From Nephrocerus scutellatus (taxonomy: Eukaryota > Arthropoda > Insecta > Diptera > Pipunculidae), in the NCBI GenBank assembly GCA_947095585.1, contig OX352763.1, forward strand, positions 19,083,462-19,147,461: a stretch of DNA of 64,000 bases, given 5' to 3'. Shown piece by piece: positions 36,561-47,169 of the stretch (its first letter is position 1; each line of letters opens with the position of its first letter). The notes beneath the pieces are model-generated. The model did no database searches and had not been told where the DNA came from. It saw nothing but the letters and a program-made list of their open reading frames with translations. The translations under genes were made by a program, and so were the position numbers.

Positions 36561-36984
36561 ATTAAAAATTCTATGCCATCTCTTAACTAACCAAGAAACA
36601 CAAAAAATTTCATGCTATAAAGCTTGATGATACTTTATCGCGCGATTGACATTAAATTTTTGTAAAATATTACGTTACAATGTTGTACAATTATTATTAC
36701 TTATGTACTAATTGTGTAATAATGAGATTTTATAGAATTGTTATTTATGTTTTATATTGAAATGCATGCTGAATTATTTATTTATATTTAAATTGCATCA
36801 AATTATGACTTTTTAACAACAACTAAAATTTGTAATCTATATATAAAAAAAAGGAAATGAAATGTGTGTTTGGTTGTTATTTATGAAAACTTACAATTAC
36901 ATACTAACCGATTTTTATATAATTTTCAATTTATATTATTGACAAGAATAATAGAACCGCTACTCGAAAAACAATATAGAGCCA
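36561..36984. other. AT-rich DNA downstream of BTBD9
   Basis: No coding sequence. A TCTATATATAAAA motif lies near 36837. The LOA-like fragment begins at about 36985. Confidence 0.4.
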
Positions 36985-37442
36985 GCTAAAGCCTAGAATA
37001 TGTTCCAAGGTGCTGGAGAGATGTGCGAGTAGTCTTTCTACCAAAAGCAGGAAAGAAATCTTCAGAGCATACCAGCCTGACACCATTTATACTGAAGGCT
37101 ATGGAGAAAATAAGCCACTACACTCCACAAAAACCCCCTAAACACCAGTAAACACGCATACCAGACCGGCAAATCAACAGAAAAAGCAGTACGTACGTGA
37201 TGGCTATTAATAATGGACCAGTTACTCGGCAGGCTGAAGAATATTGGCTTAACAGACATAAGCTATGCAGATGTCCACGTTAAATTAAAAATTACCAACC
37301 AGATAAAAGAAAACAGACCAGGACACACCAGCAAAGTAACCAAAATAAATTTGGAAAATGAAACTGCCCAACCATCCGACGTAATGATGAAAATAACAGA
37401 AAGTGTCTCCAAAGTTTCAATAAAATCTGGCTTTGCAAAGTA

Positions 37443-37507
37443 GGTTGTAAATTGATCGCAAGATTCCACGACAGACAAACAGATCAACGGGCACGCGAAG
37501 TTACTAT
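37443..37507 (-). repeat. DR1 dispersed repeat, short minus copy
   Basis: Minus-strand AACTTCGCGTGCCCGTTGAT and GGAATCTTGCGATCAATTTA match DR1 at 9060 and 18160. It lies within the LOA-like fragment, between the RT and RNase H remnants. Confidence 0.55.
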
Positions 37508-37956
37508 AAAAAATTTAACAACCACCGAAGGAACCATGCATCCATCTGCTATAGAGACGTATCTAAAACCAACACAGGACACGGAGCTTAAGTTTTCGGA
37601 CCCAGAACTCAATTGCGAATACCCGCTGGGAAAATCTCCAGTATTCCAGGCAGAAACTATAAAAATAGAAGTCTGCATCCTAACATGTATCAAAAGAAGC
37701 TACAGAAGAACCGAGATCTATGTGATTTCAGACAGTCAGGCAGCACTGCTAGCATTAAAAGGTCCAGTCTTTAACTATAAAACAACGTAGAGCTGCTTCT
37801 GTCACTTGAAAGAACTGGCCGAAACCAACCAAATCACTCTAATGTGGTCTGTTGGTCACTCAAACATCTCAGGAAACGAAACAGCAGACCTTTGTGCAAG
37901 AGAAGGCCCAAAAGGAGTCTTCGCTGGCACCGACCGCAGTATTGCCTATTCGAAAT

Positions 37957-38173
37957 AAACAATATTCGGCGCGACAGACCGTTGCGGCCCAAGGCATAGC
38001 TACTCGCGACCATTCGAGAAACTTTCCGTGACAAGTTATTGCTCGCGGACGTTTGTCAGACATTCGCGAGAGGTGGGACACAGTGAAAAATACTTTTTGG
38101 TGTTACTAGAATTCGAACCACGTACCTCCTGCTCAGCAGCCATGCAGTTATCCACTGAGTCACGGCGCCCACA
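37957..38173 (-). mobile_element. tRNA-derived SINE, copy 4
   Basis: Minus strand starts GTGGGCGCCGTGACTCAGTG (box A region), then GTGGTTCGAATTC (box B), then the shared body GTCTGACAAACGTCCGCGAG and TAACTTGTCACGGAAAG, ending GCAACGGTCTGTCGCGCCG and ATATTG. It interrupts the RNase H region of a LOA-like LINE, so it is younger than that LINE. Confidence 0.8.
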
Positions 38174-38308
38174 AAAGCCATCATAAAAACAACATCAAAG
38201 AGTGGGAAAAAACGTCGTGGAAGCGGAATCATCGACTCAGTTCGTCTTCAGAAAGGAAAGATCTGGACAACACCGTGGTAGAGGTTTCTCTCCCTGATTG
38301 CAACTGAA

Positions 38309-41095
38309 ATGCTGCAGTTAGTTCATATTAACCGCCAACACTCTAAAAAGGCTTCGGCCTCCATTTTACACCATCTGCTTAAAGGCGGAGAAGACATCGT
38401 CCTAATCCAAGAACCATGGATTGTTAACAACCTGGTTTGCGGACTTAGGACTCCTGGTTATTACTCGCTATATGTAGCAGCTAAAGATCCTGGATATTAG
38501 TGAAGCGTAATCCCTAACAGCGATCGAGATGTCACTGCCGCACAATTGGAAACTCATCAAGGAACCTATTGGCTGGCATCTCGCCCACGACCACGTGGGA
38601 TCTCTCCCTGGTGATAGCCTGGAGAGATTCATCGCAAAGGCAAGAAGACATAACACCACTCTCATTATCGGCTGCGATGCAAATGCCCGACATCAACGAC
38701 AGGGGTGAGTTACTTTTTTAATATATTTTACGTACTAAACTAATTGTAGTCAATACTGGTAATTAACCAACTTTCGTAACCAGGAGTCGACAAGAAGTGT
38801 TCGATATTACTCTTGTCACTGTCACTCTTGTCACTCTTTAACCAATTAACTCTAGACTGGAAGATATCGGCTGAACATTCTTTCTCCGATCACCGGTCAC
38901 CTTGTAGAAATCATATATCTAATACCGAGTAACGTTAAAACACGTTAAACGTGCGCTCTGATCTTACAATTCCCTCCCTTAGCACTAATGATTTTGACAA
39001 CAAGGTCAAGTTACTCAAATGTGTTTTTATTAAACGCTTTCTGCGTCCTGCCCTCTCATTTGTCCAAGAGACAAGAAGATACCACACGGGTGGATCTTGG
39101 AGTTAGGGCATTTCAGGAGCAGCTGCAGGAAGCTATTCAACGTAGAGAAGTAGACGTGGTTTTCATACCCAAAGCCGGCAAATGCTCGCATGTTAGTCCA
39201 AAGGATCTCAGACCAATCAGTCTTTCATCATTCCTGTTAAAGACACTGGAAAGACTGATCGATATCTACATACGCCCATGCATTGACAAAAGACTCCTGT
39301 ATACAGATCAGCAGCACGCGTATTGTTAAGGCAAGTCTGTAGAAACAGCTCTGCACACACTGGTACGTTCTATTGTTCATTCCCTTCACCACAAGGAGTG
39401 CACAATGGTAGTATTCCAAGACATTGAAGGCGCTTTCGACTTTTAGGGTGTACGACTCGCTTTGGAGAATTGATTATTCTCCCTGCTCACAAGTAGGATT
39501 GTTAGGCATTTCAGGAGCAGCTGCAGGAAGCTATTCAACGTAGAGAAGTAGACGTGGTTTTCATACCCAAAGCCGGCAAATGCTCGCATGTTAGTCCAAA
39601 GGATCTCAGACCAATCAGTCTTTCATCATTCCTGTTAAAGACACTGGAAAGACTGAAGACTCCTGTGTACAGATCAGCAGCACGCGTATTGTTAAGGCAA
39701 GTCTGTAGAAACAGCTCTGCACACACTGATACGTTCTATTGTTCATTCCCTTCACCACAAGGAGTGCACAATGGTAGTATTCCAAGACATTGAAGGCGCT
39801 TTCGACTTTTAGGGTGTACGACTCGCTTTGGAGAATTGATTATTCTCCCTGCTCACAAGTAGGATTGTTAGGCATTTCAGGAGCAGCTGCAGGAAGCTAT
39901 TCAACGTAGAGAAGTAGACGTGGTTTTCATACCCAAAGCCGGCAAATGCTCGCATGTTAGTCCAAAGGATCTCAGACCAATCAGTCTTTCATCATTCCTG
40001 TTAAAGACACTGGAAAGACTGAAGACTCCTGTGTACAGATCAGCAGCACGCGTATTGTTAAGGCAAGTCTGTAGAAACAGCTCTGCACACACTGATACGT
40101 TCTATTGTTCATTCCCTTCACCACAAGGAGTGCACAATGGTAGTATTCCAAGACATTGAAGGCGCTTTCGACTTTTAGGGTGTACGACTCGCTTTGGAGA
40201 ATTGATTAATCTCCCTGCTCACAAGTAGGATGGTTAATTCAAAGCTGGGCTTGTCGCCTGCCAGAAGATCTGTCTGCAGAAGAACCCCAAAAGGTTGAGT
40301 CCTGTCCCCCTTCTATGGAACTTAGCGGTGTATGAGCTGCTGGTATGCCTAAGATGTGAGGGCTGCAGAGCGATCGCGTATTGGGATGACGTTGCTATTG
40401 CCGTCTCAGGGAAACATTCGAATACCTTTAAGGAACCTCCTGCAAAATGCTCTCAACAAGCTAACTTGCTGGGCAGATCGCTGTGGTTAAGGGATAAATC
40501 CTCACAAAACTGAGCTTGTCCTATTCACAATGAAATATAAAGTTCCACACATTAACCATCCTTCTATAAAATGTATAAGCTTAACATTAAGTGATAAAGT
40601 CTTATTCTGGACAGAAAGCTAAGCTGACAAAGAGTTCGTAAAGCCACAGTCCCACTCTTCTCATACAAAAAAGCCATTGGTAGCAGATGGGGTCTTCAAC
40701 CCTATATAACTGATTAGCTATGGAGGACTGCCTTAAATAAGAAAGTAAATCTAGACAAATTAAGCCAAATCCAATGATCGGCTAGTCTATGTATAAGCGG
40801 AGCACTTCGTACAACCACCTCAGCCGCACTGGATATTCTGTTCTTCGACATTTTCAGCGGGCAAGTAGCTGCTAGCTCGGCTATTCGGCTTAATGCTATC
40901 TTCCAGTGGACTAGAAATTAAATCGGTCACTCCTCTATCCTGAATTTAGCCAGGATGACAGACAACATAGACTACACCAATTGGTTCAAGGTGGAAACAT
41001 TTTTCCTAATCCGTGTGGTATCACAATGGACTTTTGCTGGTCTAAGTGTGCCGGTTTCACTGACAGCCACCTTAACATAACCTAACCTTTGAGAA
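38309..41095 (+). mobile_element. LOA-like LINE, endonuclease to 3' end, rearranged
   Basis: The copy opens at the ORF2 start: MLQLVHINRQHSKKASASIL, VLIQEPWIVNNLVCGLR (AP endonuclease). Further blocks are IIGCDANARHQ, TFVTRSRQEVFDITL and DWKISAEHSFSDHR. RT blocks VVFIPKAGKCSHVSPKDLRP, ISLSSFLLKTLERL and FQDIEGAFDF follow, the last three lying in a tandem triplication (39107-40236). RT continues to about 40600 in broken frames (NKLTCWADRC, NPHKTELVLF). The 3' UTR ends GGTCTAAGTGTGCCGGTTTC, TGACAGCCACC and a short CCTAA-like tail at 41075-41093. Many stops; inactive. R1/LOA/I-type assignment rests on RNase H in related copies and endonuclease wording. Confidence 0.75.
39107..40236 (+). repeat. 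Tandem triplication of a LINE RT segment
   Basis: Units begin GGCATTTCAGGAGCAGCTGC at 39107, 39505 and 39871, so spacings are 398 and 366 bp. The 32-bp difference is a segment between GAAAGACTGA and GACTCCTGT that is present in unit 1 and absent from units 2 and 3. Units 2 and 3 are almost identical (their two longest open frames translate to the same peptides). The unit covers the RT blocks from RREVDVVFIPKAGKCSH through FQDIEGAFDF plus 50 bp. Confidence 0.92.
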
Positions 41096-42570
41096 ATAGT
41101 GATTATTTAGCAAGTTGTTGAAAATTACGCAATGTTGCCATAAAACTTCGACCGTAAGATGTATTTGGAATGTTATCCAAACCTTTCCAAGGTTTATTGC
41201 TGAGTTTCCTGAAAATTACGGTTAGTTCGGCCAGCGTCCTAAAGTATTCATTAGTCTGTTTTTCATTTAGTTCGTCAGAGAAAATCCAAACAGTTTCCGT
41301 GTAATTATTCTGTTAACGAAATCTTCTTAATTCTTCGGTCGTCACTAACTCAGCCGAACTACTTAAAGGAGTCCCTATTTGGTGCATCGTTGTTGTTAAT
41401 GATTGGCGTCGTTCGGCTATCAATCCCAGCTTGGGAAATGAAAGACTATGGTCATCCTTATACAAGAGGTTGTCAAAATGGATGACATATATATGTAAAT
41501 ACACCCCAGAATTGATTTCCCACTTAAGTTCTTTGAATTTTTTTGATACTTCGACTCTGGAGCATATTCAACAAACAAATAAACTGAAAAATATGCGCAT
41601 AACATAACATGCTGGAGTCACACACACACACACTCACAAAAAAACAACAGGAAAATCATAAGAAATGATTAAAATAAGTCCTCCATCCCCTGAATGATTA
41701 AGAGTGATACTCATACGAGCATATACGTGTGTGCTTTAGTTTCTAATCTCACCCAAGCACATAAACTGACTAGAACTTTATATGATTTACAGTTTTTTCG
41801 TGATAGACCAAATCAATCTTCCAGAGTAAACCTCAATCCCTATTTCAAATGTCATCAGCAAAAAAAAAATGCGAATGAGCATGACATGCGAAATAATGCG
41901 AATTTGGGAATAAAATATTCCCGATTTCATGCTTCCTTTGCAATCTGTAAACACATAAGCGCCAACACATGTACGACTATAAATGGTGATATTGATGATC
42001 CCTATGTTAGGCGTTAATATCAAATGCTTAGCACGCTTAAAAGTTTTAGGTTTTTTTTGCGCTTTTGTTATAGAAGCTTCCTTTATATGAACAACCGTAA
42101 GTTATTTTTTACGTTAAAGTACTCGACACTTCTTCCACGTGCACTTGTATGTGAAGCTCTGTGATTATCAAGATTTTAACCTGAACGAAACTGTTATCGA
42201 AGTAGCTGTGAAGGCCAAAAAGGCAATTATGGGTGAGGATCCGGGGAATATTTATTGCCGTCCCCAAATTAACTGTCAAAACAGTGCCTGCCTGTCGAGA
42301 TATACCGCAAGTCATCTTAGCTGAAGAAACATTGCAGACACATATCATATGCTTAGTGCCAATTATTATCAAAAGTAAAATTTCTTCCTTTGTTTTTGCC
42401 TTTAGAGGGAAATTGGATTCGCTTGAGGTAGCATCGTAAATCTCTTCTTTTTTGAGGAATGGCAGTAAAAGCCTGAATACTTCGCCTATCACGTTAAATT
42501 GTCGAGAGATTTTGAAAAACCACGTAAAAGCGAATAAGAGTGTGAATTCTTCTTTCTCACAAAAAAAGTA
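41096..42570. other. Unassigned DNA between LINE and mariner
   Basis: No family was recognised. Overlapping open frames of 107 and 164 codons (41694-42017 plus, 42109-42603 minus) have random composition, and the second runs into the mariner inverted repeat. Confidence 0.4.
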
Positions 42571-42779
42571 CGAGGGTGGACTGAAAACTTTCCGACACAA
42601 CAAAGAAACAAGCCATTTTGTTGAAAACTGTCCTGTGAAATAAGGCTTATAGAGTATAAGATGAATCCAATCACGTCCGTTTAGTTTGACATTATATTAA
42701 CAAGCGACCAAATGTCACGCTTTATTTAAATTAGTGTTAGTAACAATAAATTGAGGGCTGTCAATACTAAAAATTTAAA

Positions 42780-43010
42780 ACTTATAACACATTTGTTCCT
42801 CAAATTTTTTCTACATAGCCTCCTTGTAAGTTTACACACTTCTCCTAGTGATACTCCCATCTCTTTAACCCGTCCAAGTAGTACTTTCTCTGCAAAATAA
42901 TTGTTTACGAAGGTGATGGTCTCCTCATTTGACGAAAATCTCTGTCATCCAAGCGCAATTTTTAGCTTAGGAAACAGAAAAAGGCTAGATCTGGTTAGTA
43001 AGGAAAGTGC
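42780..43010 (-). pseudogene. Mariner transposase, C-terminal relic
   Basis: Minus-strand frames give FLFPKLKIALG, QRFSSNEETITFVNNYFAEK and a diverged WEKCVNLQGDYVEK-like ending. This is the end of a DD34D-type mariner transposase, just after the third catalytic aspartate. A stop lies between the first two blocks. The catalytic core has been lost to the LINE-B insertion. Confidence 0.7.
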
Positions 43011-43044
43011 GGAGTGTGGAGTGCGGACTGCGAAAGAGCTTGAA

Positions 43045-44545
43045 GAGGACGCAGCCAGTCCATCCCCTTGTCGGAGCCCGTTGTAGATGTTGAATGGGCT
43101 TGATAGTGATCCGTATATTTTTACTTGGCTTATAAAATTGGTCATACATAGTCGTGTCAGTTTATTTGGGAAGCCGAATTCTCTCATGGCTTTATAAAGT
43201 TCTTCTCTGGCTATGCTATTATAGCCATGGTGTAGTGAGTTTTGAAACTCTAGGCATTTTTCCATCACCTGCCTAAGGGTGTAAATCTGATCATTTGCTG
43301 ATTTGCCTAGGATGAAGCCACACTGGTATGGACCAATGATGACTTTAGCGTTTGGGGCTATCCTGTCTTGAAGGATCTAGGAGAAAATCTTATACGCGGT
43401 ACTCAACAACGTTACGTGTGGGGCCTCATATTTTTATCAGTTCCGCTGGGATCCCATCTGATCCCGGGGACTTATTATTTTTAAGACGATTTATCTGTCT
43501 GCTAACTTCGTCTATGCTTGGTGGCGGCAACATGGCATGGTCTTCGGTCATTGGTGGAGCCTACAATTCCTCAGTTAGCTGGCCATTTAGCAACTCATGA
43601 AAGTGCTCTTCCCATCGCTCTAATATGCCTTCAAGATCGGCGAGCATATTACCCTCTTTGTCACTGAATTATGTCCAACGCGGTGTATCTTGCTTCATAC
43701 CGCGGACTCTTTGGTAGAACTTCCGCGCCTGGTGCGGTCCTTGCTCTTTGTACTGTTCTAGTTCAAGGATGAGATTCTTCTCCCATCCTGCTTTTTTTCG
43801 CCGGTGAACTGTTTTTTCATATCTTCTGAGCTCTTTATATTCATCTTCGCGTGCCCGCGTTCTATGAGATTGTTGCATTGCTCGGTACACAACATTATTA
43901 CGTTTAGTCGCTAGCTTACATTCGTCATCGAACCAGTCATTCCGATCTCTACGACTACTGCCTAAGATGGAGTCAGCAGTACTAATGATAGTATTTTTAA
44001 GGTGTGTCCATTTCTCTTCTACGCCCAACATCTCAGTCATAGGACTTACTCTCCCTGTATTTAGAGCGATTCCTATCGCTTGACCGTAGTTGTTTCTGGT
44101 CTCTTCGTTGCAAAGGGCAGCTGTGTTGACTCGAATCTGATTCGCGGATGCAGTCTTTCGTGATGATGCTCGGAGACCATACCAACCATATACCAACAAG
44201 ATTGTGGTCCGACTTGACGGTGGCACCTCGGTCATCAGGTTCGGGTTGTGGCGGCGGTCTATCAACACGTGGTCTATCTGGTTGAGAGTGGCTCCATCAG
44301 GAGATACCCAGGTGACTTTGTGGATAGCAAACCTTGTACTAGCAACGACCAAATTATTGCTTGCTGCCATCTCGTGTAAGCTATGGGTGCCAATGTACTG
44401 CCTGAATACTGGCTCCATACCTATTTTAGCATTCATATCCCCCAGAATGATTTTCACATCATACTGAGGGCAGGCATGGAGTTCCCGTTCGACTGATACA
44501 AATAATTCTTCTTTTTCATCATCTGGGGAATCCTCTGTAGATTCT
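43045..44545 (-). pseudogene. LINE-B fragment, endonuclease to RT start
   Basis: A 262-codon open frame (43669-44457) encodes the end of an AP-type endonuclease: KIILGDMNAKIGMEPVF, AIHKVTWVSPDGATLNQIDH and VLIDRRH. The linker follows with WFDDECKLATKRNNVVYRAM and KFYQRVRGMKQDTPRW. Lower down, after deletions, come the RT blocks HHGYNSIAREELYKAMREFG, CMTNFISQVKIYG and YNGLRQGDGLA. The FADD/YADD box is not present. Upstream the frame continues to about 44530 (VERELHACPQYDV). This is the longest coding stretch of LINE-B in the window. It lies inside a mariner. Confidence 0.8.
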
Positions 44546-44633
44546 GTTTATGAGGCTTATGTTTCTCTAGCTATTGCGGACGAGTGGTGCCGTTTTCATG
44601 CTCAGGTCGAAAACTTTTCAGCCTACCCTCGTA

Positions 44634-46116
44634 TTATCATTTGTCACCCTGCGCATTGTCGAATATTTAGTTCCTGCTTAAAAAGTTGCATTAACGTCTA
44701 ATTTGACCTACACTTCAGATTTGTCTTCTACTTTCTTACATAACGAGCTTACAAAAAAGATGGATTGACATTTAAGTGCATCAGTTATATGATTGTTCAC
44801 AGTAAGAGATGGGAAAAAATGAAGTTTTCCTTCAATTCATTATTTCTTAAATCAAGGTTTTGGGGTGATGTGGCTGAACCTCTGCGTTAATGACACCGCT
44901 TCAGCATATAGTTTCTAGGTTTCTAGTCTGCACTATACAATTTATATTTTTTTTCGAAATTAAGTATACGTCCCGTTGAGTTTATGTATTTCACTGCTTT
45001 TGATCATAGAGACAACAATTCACATGGCTCTGTGTGCAACTGTCAAATTTCGAGACGAATCTTTAAATGAAACTTTGTGCGCCTTTAAAATGGGTAAACA
45101 AATCGCTTGGTTTGAAAGCTAAGAATAAGACTGATAATAAGCTAAAACAACACGCAAGTAGCAGACTCATCCTTGACATCTTTTCGACGAAACTGTAGTT
45201 TCAATTTATAAAACTGTATGCCCTTGACATCAGTAAACAGTGACTGGCAATTAAGCGGAATGAAGCAATATCTAGAAAAAACGCCTACGTAAATTTCATA
45301 AAAAAAATAATAAGAAAAAAGACTAAGTAGCGCACACTATCACTACTCATTTGTAGCCTTTGATATAGTCAATGTATTAACAAATATTGCTAGAGTATTA
45401 TCAAATAGAAGACTTAAACAAACAACGATGACGTTGAACACAATAGAGACTGAAACAACAGCGACTCTGCTACAAGTTAACTTAGAGTACTTTATACCAA
45501 ATATCATTATAAAATTGCTACCGATACGTTAAAGAAGCAAATCATAGTTCCTTCAGTCCTGTGAGAGTGAATTATCAGTTTTATTTGTTCCGCATTATAT
45601 GGGCAGGATTAGGATAATGACACTGATATACCAGGCAGCAAAGAAGCAAGGGAAACCCTGCAATTTCTATACAAAAATGTTTATAACTTTTGGGATGCTA
45701 TATTGACGCTTGACTTCAATACTGAGAGTATTGTCGTTGGTCTGACTGTTAGGCAGAGTTTTCTGATATACTATGTACATGGATTTAGATGGATTCTTCT
45801 TTGTGTAATTCGAATCAATCAATCAACATCAATCAACTGAAAAGACTCAAATGGCTGAGAAGCTGCTTGTTTTATGGTGAGTTCTGCAATTTTGCTCAAG
45901 AACTCATTAATGATTGAAGCAATATAAAAAATAAATCCATTAATTTGGGAAATGTTTTATATAGTAAAGTTTCAAATCTAAACCAGCATGTGGGTTGGTG
46001 CTCAATATTTTATTGAAACAAATGTTTCTCCTTTTCTAAATAGTCAGGAAGAAGACAAAAAATACAATTTTAAAAATGTTTTTTATACGTACACCATATA
46101 TGAACTTTAGGGATCC
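44634..46116. other. Unassigned non-coding DNA
   Basis: No gene or shared repeat was recognised between the mariner and the RTE-b element. Confidence 0.4.
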
Positions 46117-46254
46117 GCATTGCGATTGATCGGGAAACTACTGACTGCTCAAAACTTGGTTTAAGCCAGTAGCGCAACAATCAAGTTCGTGATGTAGTGC
46201 TTGCTTTACCTCCTAGTGGTGGTCCCCGGGCAACTATGTGTATAAATCCTTATA

Positions 46255-47169
46255 TAGGGTCCGCCATCTAAAGTTTTTTTTTTCAATTAGTGTTTATTTC
46301 GTGAATGGTAACACTTGTATCCTTCCGCTGAACGAATATGGTTGTGTATACGCTTCATTTCGCTTCGCTGAGTGGGCCTGCGATCGACTTACAGAAGATG
46401 CCGATTTTGCCAAAAAAAATCATCTTTTCGGATGAAGCTCATTTTGATCTTGGCGGGTATGTAAACAAGCAAAATTGTCGCATTTGGGGCACAGAAAACC
46501 CGCACGCATACATTGAAAAGCCGGTACACCCAAAACGAGTCACTGTTTGGTGCGGATTTTGGTCCAGAGGCATAATTGGGCCATTTTTCTTCGAAAATGA
46601 GCAAGGAGTGGCCGTTACAGTCAATGGCGATCGTTATCGGGCCATGTTGAACGAATTTTTGTTCACAAAAATTGATGAGGAGGATATTGGCAACATTTGG
46701 TTTCAACAGGACGGCGCTACGTGCCACACAGCCGAAGCTACACTCGATGTTTTGCGCCCTGTTTTTGAAGATCGCATTATCAGCCGCAGAGCTGATGTCG
46801 TTTGGCCACCTCGGAGCTGCGATCTGACACCGTTGGACTATTATTTGTGGGGTGCCCTAAAAGATAAGTGTTACGCCGACAAGCCAGAGACAATTGACGC
46901 TTTAAAGGACAATATTCGTGAAGCCATTGGTGAAATACAGCTGCACACAATCGATAATGTGCTTAAAAATTGGACCGATCGTGTAGGCTACTGCATGGCC
47001 AGCCGAGGCAGCCATTTGAATGAAATTATTTTCCATTGTTAACCGGAAGGATCGTACTTTCAAATAAAAAAAGAAATTTGAGAAAATATTCAGTTTATTT
47101 CATTTCATTCATTTCAGTTCATTTTTTTATAGCATTTTCAAAAAAAAAAAAGTTATTTGGCGGACCCTT
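46255..47169 (+). mobile_element. Rosa-like DD41D mariner, 915 bp, TA target site
   Basis: Inverted ends TAGGGTCCGCCATCTAAAG (left) and the complement of AAGGGTCCGCCAAATAACTT (right) are flanked by TA at 46253-46254 and 47170-47171. The RTE-b copy at 18367 shows the uninterrupted target, CCTTATATATGTAGGC, confirming insertion at TA with TA duplication. At 915 bp it is shorter than the roughly 1.3 kb of full-length relatives because the N-terminal third of the gene is missing. Confidence 0.9.
46338..47042 (+). pseudogene. DD41D mariner transposase, N-truncated
   Basis: The transposase catalytic domain ends with NEIIFHC at the stop (47040-47042). In the 234-codon frame the three acidic residues are Asp32 (IIFSDEAHF), Asp125 (WFQQDGATCHTA) and Asp167 (CDLTPLDYYLWG). 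Exactly 41 residues separate the last two, which matches the rosa/visitor DD41D group. Upstream coding (FRFAEWACDRLTEDADFAKK) is in another frame; the shift falls at a run of eight A residues at 46412-46419, where seven would restore the frame. The helix-turn-helix DNA-binding half is deleted, so the protein could not bind its ends. The catalytic residues themselves are intact. Confidence 0.88.

Larger units (their letters stand above)
36985..38300 (+). pseudogene. LOA-like LINE fragment, RT to RNase H, split by a SINE
   Basis: Frames give WRDVRVVFLPKAGKKSSEH and FILKAMEKI (RT N-terminal block) and then, after deletions, an RNase H domain: SPVFQAETIKIEVC, RTEIYVISDSQAALLALK (DSQAAL motif) and WSVGHSNISGNETADLC (GH and N-AD motifs). 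A SINE at 37957-38173 follows. Beyond it NNIKEWEKT and WKRNHRLSSSS resume the C-terminus. A short DR1 piece sits inside at 37443-37507. Frameshifts are many. The next LINE copy starts immediately after, so two related copies lie head to tail. Confidence 0.75.
42571..44631 (-). mobile_element. Mariner element with both inverted repeats, interrupted by LINE-B
   Basis: The ends CGAGGGTGGACTGAAAACTT (42571) and the complement AAACTTTTCAGCCTACCCTCG (to 44631) form imperfect inverted repeats of about 26 bp, each flanked outside by TA. Next to the left end the minus strand encodes a mariner transposase C-terminus (see 42780-43010). Next to the right end about 80 bp of leader remain. The 1.5 kb between is a LINE-B segment, inserted or recombined in, with loss of most of the transposase. 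Confidence 0.8.

Noticed and set aside
38697..38785. GTGAGT...AG stretch inside the LOA-like endonuclease that looks like an intron
   Set aside because: The endonuclease block PTFVTRSRQEV begins inside the supposed intron, so removing it would destroy conserved coding sequence.
39505..40236. Evenly spaced repeats that could be taken for a CRISPR-like array
   Set aside because: Units are 366 bp with no spacers and encode LINE reverse transcriptase in an insect genome.
42109..42603. 164-codon minus-strand open frame
   Set aside because: It crosses the mariner inverted repeat and flanking TA, overlaps open frames on the other strand, and has no recognisable motif.
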